DNA of 64,000 bases from Brugia malayi (lineage: Eukaryota > Nematoda > Chromadorea > Rhabditida > Onchocercidae): NCBI RefSeq assembly GCF_000002995.4, contig NW_025062477.1, positions 762,001-826,000 on the forward strand. The letters are read 5' to 3'. Shown here one piece after another: positions 35,800-50,600 of this stretch. The translations under genes and the position numbers were made by a program. Position 1 is the first letter of the stretch. Each line of letters begins with the position of its first letter. The notes below the pieces were generated by a model. The model worked only from the letters and a program-made list of their open reading frames with translations, searched no databases and was not told the origin of the DNA.

Positions 35800-38700
35800 C
35801 TAATCGAAAAGTTTCGTTATTCGGCTTTTTGCTTCCTTCAAACGATTAGTTTTTACGCTAGCATTACTTTTTGAGTCTGATGATGTAGGGAAAGCACCAA
35901 GCACATGCACTTGCTTTCCATTTGTTCGTACAAAGCTAGACAATTGTGGTCCAAAATCATAAGTACTCTCAGTGGATAGCTGAGAAATATCCTAGAAAAG
36001 AGAATAATGGAAACAATTCATTTCTTTCAAATTAGTAATAAACAACATTATTTACGACATCATCTTTACTTAAACAGTAAACAACATCTGAAATGAAACA
36101 AGGCAGCGTCATGGATAATGCAAATCTATGTATTTACACTAATTTTCCTCATAATTAATTCCTACATCCGTAATACTATATTGCACTTTTTCACTTCGTT
36201 TTCACTTTACACAAACCAATTAATTTATATCGGTATGTGGATTAAGATTAATGGCTCAGTAGATCATAGATAAAGTTTATCCGAAAATTGATCATAATAA
36301 AAGCAAATAAAGAAATTTTGAAGCGATGAATCGGTCAATTTTCCTAATTCAAAGAAATGTAGAAATTAGCCATACCGAGAATGAGAAAAATATAATGCTT
36401 TTAATTAAAAAATGTTTTTAATGCTATTATCCTGTTCCTTATGTTCCACATCTCTTTTTTCTTCATTCTTGAATTTTCTGCATTGAAAGTTTATTTTTTC
36501 CAACAGTTCCACTCATCCTCATGAAATGTCTTCTACATCATTACAACATACAGTATGAGATATCATCTCAAGCTGTATAATTTTTTAAAGTAAACAACAG
36601 CAGTAACAATATTATACAACTAAAAACTTTTTTTTTTTTGTTTCATTAAGAAAAACAAACCACTCACCGAATCTGATCGTTTATGCCGACAACTATATAC
36701 AGATATAATTGGATACGGCAAGAACCCAATCATTTTGGGAAATACTGTAAACGATATTTGTCCTAGACCACTTTCTTTAACATGTACTACTGCAAGATGA
36801 AATAAATATAGATGAAAAATAGTAGAAAGACAAAAAGTTATCTGAAGAATTCTCAGTCCTTTTTAGATCTAAAAATCAATGATTTCGAAATTTCAATAGG
36901 GATTAATAAACATCATTTCAAAAAGACAAAGTAAATAAGAGCAGATGTTACAAAAAGTACTCCATCAAAGCTTAACATTAGGAAGAATGTTAAGAAAAAT
37001 AAAGTTTCGAAAATCTGAAAAAAAAAAAAAAAAAACGGATGGACAGTTTCTTGTTGTAAAAATTCCACTGACAAAATAGGAAAATCGACCGAGAAAACTA
37101 AAGTTTGAAATGTACAGAAATTTCAAATCCAACCTTAAAATTTGGACCTTAATAGTGAATTAATTTAAAAAAAAGTGGAAAAATGCACACTTACATTTAT
37201 GTTTCTGACTTATGGTCCAAAAACATGGATCAGCGTCAATACCGACAACTACTGTTTCTACACGATTTGTTAAACTTCGCAGTGAAACAATCATATCACA
37301 TGCATCATCAACACGACAAAGAATTGCACCAGGTTGTGATGAAAGCAATTGTGCACAAAGTTCATAATCTGGCTAAAAACATAGTTTATCAAGTTTCAAG
37401 ATTCTAAGAACTCGAATAATCCAATTCAAACCTTTTTTTCTAAATTAAATTTCAACAATTTTCGGGAAAAAAAATCCTAATACTTATCTACAGAGCAAGA
37501 CACAGCTGCGTAATAACAGATTTCTGGAAAGAAAAACAAATGTCATAATGTAAAGTTAACATTTTCTCACTCTTTTCTCTTGAACTATGTTTTGCGTTCT
37601 TAATATAACAGTTTTAAATAATAATATACCAGATTAGAAGGATTTCAGGTTTTAAAGAATGCTTGAATTTTTAAGTAAAACCATGAAATTTTAAAGATGC
37701 AAAGATAACTAGCCGTTTTGCATTGTACAGGGAATTCATCAAACAATGTATATTCGCGATCATAAATTAATTCTTCCTCATTAGTATGCTCGTCTAATGA
37801 TTTCACTCGATATGTAAACCGTAATTCATAATGCTCAACCTCATCCGTTTTTCCTTTATTTGATGGTAGAATCCAGACTAGACGGTATTTACATCCTGGT
37901 TGTATGTGCTATAAAAGAAATAAATATTTTTCATGCTGAAATATGTCAGTCAGCGCCAAAATTCAAAAAAAAAAAAAATCAAGATCCAAAATTCAAACAC
38001 ATCAATATTCTTAACCCATTAAAAAAAAAGAATTACAAAACTCATATTTTCTATGTAAATAACCATATCTAACAAAAAACATTTATATATAAATATATTA
38101 GTAATAATAAAAGTAGTAACGATAATTTTGCAGATGGTTTAGCAATTTGGTTAAGGATAAAAGACTAAATGTAAAAAATTAGAAATAAATTAAAAAAGTA
38201 TGAAGTAATAAGAAATATCAAGCAATTACTGAAGTTCTGAAATGTGCACAAAAAATTCCGACTAACTGTAAGGTTAGGATTTAGCAATTTCGCTGGAATT
38301 TGCAGTGAATCGTTACTTATCCTGCTCAGTATAGCATCTTGAGGCATAATCAACCATTCGTCAATGTTTCGCAAAAGTGCTAATTCGAAAAGAACTCTGA
38401 AAAGTCCAGTAACATTTTAATGTTAATTTAGAAAATGTCCACAGAAAAAGCGAAACAGCATAACTCAATCAAATTTAAAATTGCAGTTTAAAATTTTTGA
38501 TAAAAGAGACAGAAGAACTTAACCTTTCTTCCAGTAAAGAAGTATCACTATCAATATTCATAAACGAAATAAAATTAACCGTAAAACTCCACTCTTCATC
38601 CATCCATTTTACCAAAATCTGAATTCGAACTCATTCCGAATATTTCCATAAAAAATATTCCTACGATAAATTAGCTTATTTCGATGATAGTATTATTACT

Positions 38701-41700
38701 GATACCTCGGTAAAAAATATGCTGTTTTGACCAGAGTATTTTCAAGTGGAAAACCCATTCATGACACCGTAAAACCATGAAGAAACACCTGTGCAACAGA
38801 CGTCGGTAGCCCACTTTTCACATTTTCTTCACTGTTTGAAAGATTGCGAAGGATTTTATACAAATGAACAGTGATAGTTTTATTATTTCCAGGAAGTATA
38901 CGATCTAATGAGTAATTGCAGATTTCAGACCATTTCGATTTGGATACATCCTGGAAAATGAAAAATGAAATTGGCATAAGTGAACTTCGGATAAGTAAGT
39001 TATGAATTCCTCCTTCCACAATAATAAATGGCATTGCAAATAAGAACGGAAAGCACAAACTTGAAATTTTATAGAGACAAAAAATTTTATAGAGACAAAA
39101 AATAATAGAAAATATGGAAAAAAGAAAATATGAAATGTAAAAAAAGAAATGATATTTATTAATCGTAGCATTTCCTTATGACAATGAAAATATGGTATCC
39201 CCAAAGTAACATTTTAAAAAGAGCTTACTAACACAGTGGTTAATCCATTTGCAGCAATAAAATTTATTTTCTGGCAGGAAAGTTAAATGAGGTTGATGTG
39301 AATTCAAACAAAAAATGCTTGGAAAAACAAAATTTGAAACTTTAAAAGTGTCAAAAAAAAAATCCTACCCAAAATTCTAAATCACTCCCAGCAGAACAAG
39401 TTATTTGCAGCACTGAGTTTTCATCAGTTATCAATTTTCCAGTACCATAAGAAATCTCAAATTCGACATGCTGTGCCACACCGGCTAACAATATACCATC
39501 ATCTATAACATTAAATTTAAAATGATAAATACATTTCTCATAACTGAACCGACATTATCTATCCATTTCAAAGCAAAACAAACAGTCATCACATTCTACT
39601 TATATATTTTAAAATGGTAACTCTTGAACTATATTCATTTCGACATTATCAATTTAATTAAAACATTTCTGTGTTCGAAAACCTACCGTCATGGCGCATT
39701 ACTGAAGCTTATTGTTCGTTTTATCATTTTGAAAAAAAAAAAAAAAAAATACAGCTAATAAATTGTGATAAAAACCAAGAAATTTGGAGTCTCTATAAAA
39801 ATCGAAAAATATGGTGATAAATGAGAAAAGAAAAATTAGTTAAATCTCGAATAAAACATATAGTAAGCTAGAAAATTTACTTGGTGGTGGCTTCAGTTTC
39901 AGAGAAACTGGTTTATGATGGACAAAACATATTGGTAACCGAGCTAAATCTTCTTCGATTTCTGACACATCTAACCAGTTGCAGCGTAATAACAATGAAT
40001 GACCAATTTCTAGCTCGAAGTAATCAAAGATATACGTTCCATTGCTTTCCGATGCCTGCTTGAAAACAGCATTATAACAAATGAATTCAGCACTATATAA
40101 AATTTCAAAAGATTCTCATCTCTAAATAAATTAGCTAAAAGTTAAAAACTGAGTTTACTTTTTTTTTTTTTCATTCGAAGCTATCTTAGGCTTTATCCAT
40201 CCAAGTTCCAAAAATTTTGAAATCAAATTATCCACTGAAGGCTATGAAATATCCACTTTAACAATAACATTAATTATAATAATTAATAAAAGTTATATAT
40301 AAAATCTTTTAATATTATCCAAAATGTACCTTGGCAATCAATGTTAGAATATTTTCACCAGGCCTAAGTTCATCCGTGGCAGAACTCTGGAAAATCAAGT
40401 AGTCCTCCGATTCGCTAGTCAAATTCATGCTAAATCCTAGAACGGATTCCTTTCGCAACTCAATGTCACCCTTCCAATCACATGCAAAACGACTAATACC
40501 ATCTGTTTCCTGCAATTCATGAAACTCCAAAATACATTCTATATTCCAAAAGTGTGAAATGAAAGACATGCTTGAGGAATCATTTGAGAAAACTAAAGAA
40601 AAAGTTTGAACATTTGCAATGAATAGTTGAAAAATAATGATTCATATTAAAGTTTTGAATACTGGTGATAAAAAAAAGGCAGTTTGAATACACAAAATGC
40701 TCTGATCATTGGATTAATTAATATTTTAATATCTGATAAACTGTAAAATATTGCATTATTTCTATGTGCGATTGTATCACTGTATGTTCCATGGTGCTAA
40801 TAAAACAATTTAAAAAAAAAATATTCATAAAAGTCTTATTCAAGAAGCAACATACACTGTACATGCATTCGAAGTGCGGTCGTCGTCCAGCAGTTCGCTT
40901 TTGCGATTCATTTTGAACAAAAGGTTTCATATAACAGTACAATTTGAAATTTTTTAATGATTTAGGGAGATAGCTGATAACTTTAGCATCAATTTTTATT
41001 GTTTCATTCGGTATCGCTATCAGAAAAGGAAACGATGAATTGTAACCAAATGAGAAAGCCTTACGTTGATTACAATTTGAGTTCAATCTGCAAAAGATTT
41101 ATTTTAAAAGAGGAATTTAATATAAGGTTTAAAATTTCAGGAAAATTTTTAAAAGAAAAATCAGAACTTCATTTTTTGTAAGCAAAGTAAATGAATTTAA
41201 AATTCCCTTAAAACCATTATTTTCAATGAATCCTAGCAAAAAATGGAACCTTATCTTCGTTACACTCGGCTTTTCACTCAATTCCAAAAATTTATCACAG
41301 TATTTGATTCGTTCTTTTTCTGTCTCCGCCAATTTCATCAATATCAAATAAAAATCTACAAGCCTAAAATTCCTCATTTTCAATTATTAACTGAAAATAG
41401 AAATTTAAATTTAAAAAATGCACTGCAGCAATACTTACTCCTTAAAATGGATTCCCGGAAATTTCTCCAAATGATTTACAGTGAAGAGTAATGTATCTCT
41501 AAGCAACAACACTGTTGAGCCATCCGAAATTAAATCAGAAATAAAATTTAGTAAATATGGAAGTGCTCCTTCTGCACGATCCGATGATCTGAAATAGTAA
41601 GCAAAATAAGACTGGACAATTCTAGACTTTGGTAATGCAATCTTATAATAACGTTATCTCGATCGTTTTGATTTCATAACTTATTAAAACTATTATATAT

Positions 41701-44700
41701 TATAACGATTTTAGAACTACATATCAGAATAAGAATTAAAACTCGCACAAAATTTTCATATATTTTTGTAATACACTACTGTTGCATCGGACTGCTGAAA
41801 TTCATAATTGGATAACGAATATAAACCAAAAAATTACAACAAAAATTTCGCCAACTCCCAACCAACTGCACGTGCTTCACGCCTCCATCCAAAATGTTTT
41901 AGAAGTGCTATGGAACTTTCGTGATATTTCTGCATGTAATGCGTAAACTGTTGCTTATCGAAAAGAAGCTGCCTGAAACGAATAATCTAATATTTTAGAA
42001 CACTTTTATAAGTTCAATTATACTATGAAGGAGCATTTTACAATCATTTCTAAAAATTTTGAAATCTATTCAAAGACCATATGAGAATGAAAAAGTAGAA
42101 TTTTCTACTAATTATCTGAAACAAACTTAGGCAGGTAACTTTGCATAATTAATCTTAAGTAAAACATACGAACTAATCAAATCTTTATGCTTAAGACTTC
42201 AACACTGATGAATTCTGTCATAAATAAAATTTATAGACAATCAGCATGCTTGATCTTGTTCACAGACTAAATCTTTGCCTTATTTCATTAACAGCATTTG
42301 TTTTAACCGTTTCTACGCCACACTGTGTAATTCCATCTTCAAACCATTTTGCTATCTTCTTCCAGTCAACCAAATCCCATCTTTTATTCAGTTTTGACAT
42401 CTGAAAAGATTTAGCATACATGAAAATATTTCATGATTTAAAAAGATTCATCCTGAAAAAACTTTTATCCCTGTACGTCCAGAAAATTCACATAAGTTTT
42501 ATAAGCACAATAAAAAAAAAAATTCTTAAGGTGGACTTACTGCCTGACAAGTGGCTAATTTGAGGGAACAAGTTAAATGAGCTGCCTGTTCAACGTGTGT
42601 TATTTCAGTCAATAAAGATGTTATCTGCATTGTTTCTAAGCAAAATGAAACTATCCAACATTGTATTTCGTCGCAATCCCGTGGTATCTGAAAGAATAAA
42701 TTTGACTTAAGAAAAAAATTAAAAGCAAAATAAAAATGTGCTCAAAATAAATATATGTTATTAAACAGCAAGATGTACATGTAAACAAATTATACTAATA
42801 TATGACAGAAAACAAATCAAATAACAAACATGAAGATAGTATTTATTTAGTTAGTTAATTGCATATAAATAGCAAATAATTCAGCAAGAGAGTACAGTAG
42901 TCTGCTTCTTTCCAAATGAGATTTGAAAATGGGACATACAATTTGCTAACCGATACTTCAAACCCTTGCTTACATTCATCTTCTCTTTTGTGAGTAAATT
43001 CAATTTTGAAGATATTAAATACCTTGAAAACTACCATATTTTCGAATATGGCGTTTAAGCAATGCAGAGAATAACGCAATAACATAACAGCAAATTCATT
43101 TCTCAAATTCTGTGAGCTACTATCACTATTTGTTGAAACTCGTTGTAAGCGTTCCTTGTATATTTGCATCGCATTCTACAAGAAATTTTTTATTTTTGAA
43201 GTTCGCAAAATTTTTTTAAAAAAAAGTTTAATTCATCCATAATAAACTGATGTAGTTGATTTTGTTTCAACCTGATTTGATTGGTTCAGCAAATCTCAAA
43301 TTAAAAAAAAAAATACTGAACCATTCTGTTCTGAAGCAAACAATGATTGATATTTCTCTCAGTAATCATAGAATATGGCACCAATATTGTACCTTTACTC
43401 TTACAAAAATAAATTCTAAGAATGTAACAGATATTACTTACCTAAGTAACAAAGCTCCCCTTAGTGATAATTTAATAAATTCTATCTTCCTCTAATCGAT
43501 GGAAAGAAAGACAATAGCGTAACGAGGATTTTGTCATTACTTACTTTTTCAATTCGTTGAAATTACCTAGTTAATTTTTCCATACTAACATTCTATTTAA
43601 GACAGTAACCAATAACAACAATTTGAACATCAAAACAATGATTGAAAAAAAAAATCCAACTGGGTTTGCTGTACCAATATCTGATGTGCCAAAATGATGC
43701 AGCGTAATTCAATAATCGTAATATTATCCCGCGGTGAATCACATTTCAACATTGCAACAAAAAGTGGACAACCGGGTGACACTGAAGTCAAACATTTTGA
43801 TGATGCTAACCATTTCGGTGTAGGACCTAAAAGAGACACAAAAATAAAATGAAATTTTAATACCTTGAAAAATTGCATATATAATATTCACTATTCATCA
43901 ATTTTTGAATCATTCAAACTTGACGAGCAAAAATTTCAGTCTTCTTTCTCCAAATTTAACAAAATTTGGACGGTACCTTCTGATGAATGATGAAGAGCAA
44001 TTAGTGATAATGTAGCATCAAGTTCATCAAATAATGCAAGTACTTGTTCAAACATGCCCAAACTCTGGTAAAGACGAGATAAGCTCATCTGGAAAGTAAT
44101 AAGTTTGCCAAAATATGCATTTTTTTTTTTCGTTAGTTACAAGTTTTTCATCAATTCATTAAGATTACGTTAAGATTATGGATACGAACTCATATATGAT
44201 TATAAATATTTTTGTCACTTTTTTATTAGTAATGTAATGTTACATAAAATCAGTAATTTTCTAGCTGCAATGTAAAGAAGGTACTGATTTAATCGTAAAA
44301 ACAGCAACTTACTTGATCTCGACAAAACGTAATGAAATCAAAATTAGAATCGGAATATTGATTATTTCGACTGGATAAACTGCTTTCTATATTCGTTACA
44401 TAAAACTCCAAAGAATTTAACAGATGTAACTGCATGCTAGTTTGTAATGGAACTATATTCGACGGATCATAAATCTCAACAATTCTGAAATTTACAAAAA
44501 ACTGAGGAGAAAAATACTGCTTTGAATCAAACATTCAATAAAATTTAGAGAAAATCCTTCAAATTGTGAGGCATATTGCAAAATATTTATATTTACGAAT
44601 TATTTTAATGCCAGTTATTGATTACTGACTAATTTCTGAAAATTAATCTCTAAGAAGAGACTATTTTTACCAGATTTACAATCATAAGTTAAATTCTATT

Positions 44701-46421
44701 CTGTTAAACGTGTCGTTTCTTTAAATTATTAATGCAAATAATCATTTAATATGTAATATATGCAAAGGTTATTTTTCGAAGACTTAATTATCCAGTAAGT
44801 AATCTGGAGTTAATGAGAAATGAACTAATGATATTCATCTGACAATAAACAAGAAGGATACAAAGCAGACATCTCCATGAGAAAGCTTAAATAAAATTTT
44901 GTGGAAATAAGATAGAAATTTAAAATCGACTGGACCTGTTTGTGAATTTCGAAAAATCACTTTTAATTCGTTCCATAAGAGCTCCACGATTCTTTTGTTC
45001 ACGAGCTTTCATACTGTCGAACACAATTAACCATTCTGCACCCTCCAACCTGTTTAATGTTGCAAACCATTCGCTTATTTCATTTCTGCATTCATTTCGA
45101 TATTCCGCTACTGTCTGAAATATAAATGCACGATCACTGCTTATTTTCATACTTTTTTTTTTCATATTTTCAATTTTTAGCTTCAGTAATTTGAATGAAA
45201 TTTTCGGAGCACATCTTTTCAGCAATAGTAATGTTTTTGAAACTTCAAGAAAAACTAATGATGGTTTAAACTTCATATTTATAAACAAATAAGTGTAAAT
45301 TATATGTGCATATGTATCATTTATAAGCAAATAAGTGTAAATTATATGTACAAATCACGCTGAAGCAAAAGATAACTCTTTTTTGCCAACGTGATAAAAA
45401 ACAAAAATTAGTTCTTAAAGCTGCAATGACTATGAGTTACTCGAACATCTTTACTTAGTCATTCCATTGTGTGACCACTGAGTTATAACATCTTTAAAAA
45501 CTCAGTACTTACATAAAGGAATAACTGAGTTATAAAGATCACTCATCTAAATATATCAATAAATGATTAATGGAAATAAATAAGAGCTATTTCACCAGTT
45601 AATGACATCTGTACAACACTTTCTTTTTTTGCCATAATTTAAAAACTTACACATGGATTCAGGAAGAAAAAATGAAGCAATGATGCTTCTTCCCATGTTT
45701 TTAGCTTCACTGAATTATAATTAATCAATGTATCATTTGAAAATGGAACGAATTCGAAAAATAAATGTGCATGATACGAGAGAGAGTACTGCTGAGAATT
45801 CCTGAAACTTCTTAAATTTAGTTTTCTTCTCGCCTTGAACAGGATTAAAAAATCGTACTGATTCAACATTTTTTCTAAGAACAAAAAATTGCTTTTTTAT
45901 TTAAATATGATCGAAAGCAATTTATTAAAACATCAATTTCTTGATCTGCATCATTAAACCTCAAAAGAACTTTACAACTCTATAAATTTTTCCTAGCTTC
46001 GCTAAGTAATCTTCAAATCAACCAATGGTTTTTTATCCATTGGGACATTGTGCTAACCTTTTCCATAAAACGACATTTTTTTCAAAGAAATCGGATAATT
46101 TTTTGTGGCATATTTTTTGCAATACTTCATTTCCACGATCTAAAAAGAAAACAGTTATCTGCATAAACTGCATATCGCAACAGATAACTCGGATACCTAC
46201 TATTATTTTCCAACTGTTTATCATTCCCTTCGAAGCATTAAATTAGAAAACAACACACAGAGAGAGAGAGTCTGTGCGTGTACGTGTACGTAGTTTGCAC
46301 TCCTATAATTTGTTAATCATCAAACAAGGTAATGTGGCTGAAAACAACCAAAACCGGATTACTTACATGAAAATTTGATAGGTAATCGTTTTTTGATGTT
46401 GAATACACTTGATAAATCCAT
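35800..46421 (-). CDS. trpp-10: TRAPPC10 (TRAPPII vesicle-tethering complex subunit, Trs130 family)
   Basis: Large subunit of the Golgi tethering complex that activates Rab GTPases. Exons on minus: 46367-46421, 46058-46139, 45651-45801, 44936-45114, 44313-44484, 43977-44088, 43675-43826, 43023-43175, 42541-42687, 42264-42400, 41841-41972, 41439-41588, 41250-41363, 40858-41087, 40330-40592, 39881-40058, 39369-39502, 39229-39270, 38789-38950, 38524-38618, 38267-38396, 37714-37908, 37195-37372, 36668-36789, 35800-35991; all phases agree, giving 1,218 residues (human about 1,259). Matching blocks include NVVLWKRNSQQYSLSYHAHL, GAEWLIVFDSM with ALMERIKSDF, QVLALFDELDATLS and EGALPYLLNFISDLI; the C-terminal half is beta-rich and ends KEAKSRITKLFD. 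The ATG follows a trans-splice-like acceptor (46441-46447). Intron 22 fits best with a GC donor at 37713; a GT alternative at 37728 shortens exon 22 in frame. Exon 16 has tandem acceptors (AAGCAG). Confidence 0.93.
45278..45351. repeat. 41-base tandem duplication in a TRAPPC10 intron
   Basis: A segment beginning ATTTATAAACAAATAAGTGT is repeated 41 bases later (from 45319) with few changes. It lies in the intron between exons 45651-45801 and 44936-45114. Local duplication. Confidence 0.8.
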
Positions 46422-46440
46422 AATTTTGTTACGATATTCT

Positions 46441-46447
46441 CTAAAAA
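46441..46447 (-). promoter_or_regulatory. Probable trans-splice acceptor of TRAPPC10
   Basis: On the minus strand TTTTTAG ends at 46441, 19 bases before the initiator ATG at 46421, with a T-rich run upstream and no evident upstream coding exon. Confidence 0.5.
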
Positions 46448-47608
46448 GTAAAAATGTCGCAGTGCATAATAATGACACATTTCAAAATTCAATTTAACCA
46501 TCATTTATATTTTTTTCAATCTCTAACATTTTGGAAATTACTCAACATATCATATATTATAATTATTCCCTCATACTTCAATGATTTCTCTCAATTAAAT
46601 GATACTTCGTCACAAATCAAATGATTTATCAATTCTACCGCTATTATTAATAGTTAGTTTAGATGGTTTAATAGAAATTAAATTTATCCATCATTACCTT
46701 CTCAGACATGAACCTTGACCTCTGCAATGTGACCCCTCAAACAACTGCAACTGACACCCGACACTACCACAAAAATGCCTAGCAATAGCAGAAGGCTGTT
46801 CCACGAAGTACTACTTAATGACTCGGCCTTTTTTAAATTCAACTTTATTCAAATGCCTATGTCCCACTAGTCTCGAAGTTTTCGAATCTCGAACTTTAGA
46901 ATTGATTAAATTAGAATTTATATATTATCGATTAGTATATAAACTTTAATATATACTTTAGAATTTTCAATTATTATCATTTTAAACTAATTCTGACAAC
47001 GAATTTGATAAAAATACGACGAATTAGAATTGAATTTTGATTAAATTATAAAAATATTTCGAACCTATTCAGCACTTTTATTCAGCTTCAAAATTTGCTT
47101 TTGTTTAATTAAAACGAAACTGAATTAGTAATGTATTTTGTTTTGTGCTCCATTTTGTATTTCGAATCATTTATCACATTGTACTACATCATAATTAAAA
47201 CAAAAAAAGAAAAAAAAAAAATGAAGAAAAAAAAAAGGAAGAAAAAATTGTTCAAAATACGAAATACAACATTAGTGACATAAAAAAAAATTATCATTCA
47301 TTTCGTGAATTTGAGAAAAAAAAATATAAATCAAATAAAGAAAATGATATTAATTTAATATGAATGAATATATCAAAAGAGACCTGAAATAGGAATTATA
47401 GAGATGTGTATTGATTGTTAGTCAGCTCGCAATTTCTTCTTAAAATTCATCATAAAAACGATAGTTAGTTTGCATTTCCTAATTTTTACAACTTTTTTTT
47501 TTTGGTTATTCGAAAGAGGTTATAATTTTATGCTTAGTCTAAGTAAACTTCATTATTTAGGCCAAAAGTACTACAAAGATTATTATTATAAGAGTCAAGG
47601 AAATATTA
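46448..47608. other. Spacer between RhoGEF and TRAPPC10 genes
   Basis: About 1.2 kb without a gene. Bases 46690-46870 are less AT-rich and probably include the TRAPPC10 promoter. A-rich tracts at about 47200-47245 follow. A short purine-GT patch at 46259-46290 lies just inside the neighbouring TRAPPC10 intron. Confidence 0.45.
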
Positions 47609-50600
47609 TCAAATTGTTTCAATATCAAGACATCTTGTTTGTACATCTGATAATACTGAATTATTAATTTCAGTAGTAGCATTCATTGCCGATTCAACCG
47701 ATTCACAATGTTTTTCTTCCGTATTCACTCCTTGATTCTCTACCGGTTTTTCCAGTTGCATACCGGAATGTGATGGTTTTACATCACTGACATTTTGATT
47801 GATGCATGTATTCGGTTGCATTAGACGAGATGATGAACAACGTCGCAAGGATAAACTGGAATAAAGTGGTGTGCATTTTAACATATCTTTTAATTGGATC
47901 GATTCATAGTTTTCAATTGATTCTTGAAATTTTCCAATCCATAATTCCTGGAATGAATTTGAAAATTTTTTAAAAAATATATGTTTAAGATTTTTGAAAT
48001 TTTATTTTTACTTTAAACGATTTAAAAATTTCTGGTCATTAATTATCATTACTTCACTTTTTGCTATTTCTGTTTTTTGAAGTTTAAAAACTAGTTTCTT
48101 TTAAATCTTGTAACACTTTTTTTAAATTTGATGATAATTGTTTTAAAAGTAAACATTGGTTAGCATAAAGCAATGTTATGATTTACTTTATCATGTTTGT
48201 TAGCAGCTTGTAAGGTAAAAATTGACACCACTTGATAGTATCGTGTAAGATGGATAATCACAAATGCAAATTTTAATGACACTGAAAAAAAGAAAAACAA
48301 TTGGTTAGAGTTATTTTTTGCAAATTGTGAATGATTTTCAGATAACTATAAGTGATAGCTATAACTATAGTTTACAATGAATTTTACAAATATCGAAACG
48401 AAAAACAAACTGCTGGTAGAGGAATCATTCGAATCAGCATCACAGAAAACACAAGAATCAAGTGGTATTGGTTGCTTCTGGACAACATATTGTTCTGATT
48501 TTGTTAACTGCGTTGTGCCTTTCTTCAATTAATATTTGTGTAAGTAATATTAAAAAATAATAATGTACTAATGATGTTATTTATGTTGATAAGGCCAAAA
48601 CAACTAATAATAACTAAATCTTCTTTTAAATTCTGTAATAAGGTTTTAAATTCAATTCTCTGTAACAATAAGGCTCCTAAAAATGATTTATTAGATGTTT
48701 CATATATGAGATCTTTCTAATTAAATTTTATTTAAATTAAATTCTGAATTCAAAAGAAATACTTTAATTCTTGTGCATTTCTTCATTTTTGTTAGTAAAA
48801 ACATATCATTGAATAAGAATGCATAACAGTCACATGTTCTGCCATTTTCTGCAAAATTTTAAAAATAACAAAAAAAAAAAAAAAAAGTATTTCAGATTAG
48901 CTGTTTATATAAAAGAAATAAATTGCCACAAAATCAATGAAATTCATTAATAACCTAACCGACAAGATCAAGATGACCCTCATGGATTAATTTCCTTCTT
49001 GGATGTGCCAAAAGATTTTCACAAAATTGCTTGGATACTGCTACTCGTAAGAACTGTAAATAACTAAACATCAAGTTATACTGTTAAGAAAAGTCAGTAA
49101 TAGCAAGGTAAAGCTTATGCTTATGCAACAAATATGTACATTATATGTATTATATGTAATAATAAAATTGCAACAACAATAAGTATTCAAATTGACTTTC
49201 AGACTGAAAATTATCTATTGGTATTTTAGATGTAACTTTTCACTTCAAATAGTATTTTAAAATTTGAAACCACAAAATAAAATATAATAAGGTAACAAAT
49301 GCACACCTCTGGAATAAACGTTTTTGTTTCTAATTCAATGATTGATGGCCAAATGACTGAATTTTGCAATTGTTGTAATCTCTCAAAATTATGCAACCAT
49401 TGAACAGAATCATCGATTGATCCTAAATAAAAAGAAAACATTTTTTTTTTTTAAATCATTTTTAAGACAGAATTCTGGAATATCAGATGACATATGAAAT
49501 ACTTATTTTTTACACATAATATTTCGTCATGATAATATCTAACAATAGCTTTAACATTTATTTTAATTATAATATAAATTGTGCTTACTTAATGATTCGT
49601 TCATATTTTCGATAACTTTTTCAATCCGTACTTTATCATCACTATTTTTCGTATATTTGTGAATTTCCTTCAACAGGATAGGTAACCTTGTAATGCGCTG
49701 CAATGGCGCTATTAGTAAATCTTCTAATTGTAACCGTTCACAGCGCGGATCTGTAAGACATACCTGAAAGTAATAAAATTAAATATTTGATGAGTAAATT
49801 AAAACTAAGTCAAATTAATATGTATGCTTTTGTAATTTCTTAAGATAATGCAAAAAATTAGTGCTAATTATCAAATAGAAAAAGGCACACAAATATTAAT
49901 TAAGTGATTAAGTATTAATTAAGTACAAAAAGTTAATTAATATGTGAATATTGAAAATGGAAATTTATAAAATTTACCCCTTCAAATTCTGTAAAACGTT
50001 CCTCTTTCTCTCGTATTGAGCCCAAATATTCCATCGTGGCTTTATAATTAATGCAATATGCCTGGTAAGCTGATATTGTTGATGGTCCTTTGGAAAACTT
50101 TAATTCAGGATGATTTAATAGGTAATTATAGTATTTCAAAATTAACAGATTGAAAATTTAAACTTAACTATATATCAATATTAAGGATCATTTTTTTTTT
50201 TTAAATTTTCTTCTCTAATCTGTTTTTTTTTTTTTTTTTTTTTATTTTCAATTTTTATTAGAATTGAAGAAAACTTGCCCGTTCGAATAATTTAACAATA
50301 AGATTAGTTGTATTATATTCGTTATTTTTGCTAATCGTACCAACTTCATCCATTATTTTAAGAAATGATTTGCAAAATGACCAACTTATCTGCAAAAAAG
50401 AGAAAACTTTCACTTTTATTACTTATCAAATCTTTGATTTTTAAAATTTTTAAATCAAACATTTTCGTTTAATTTTAATGAAATTCGAAGTTCAGTTTTT
50501 ATTTCATTATGAATCAATTATAGAAAAAATATATATTTAAAAACCCGGCATATTTGATCAAGATTTCCGAAAAGTAAATCCGGTTCCACCGTCAATAAAC

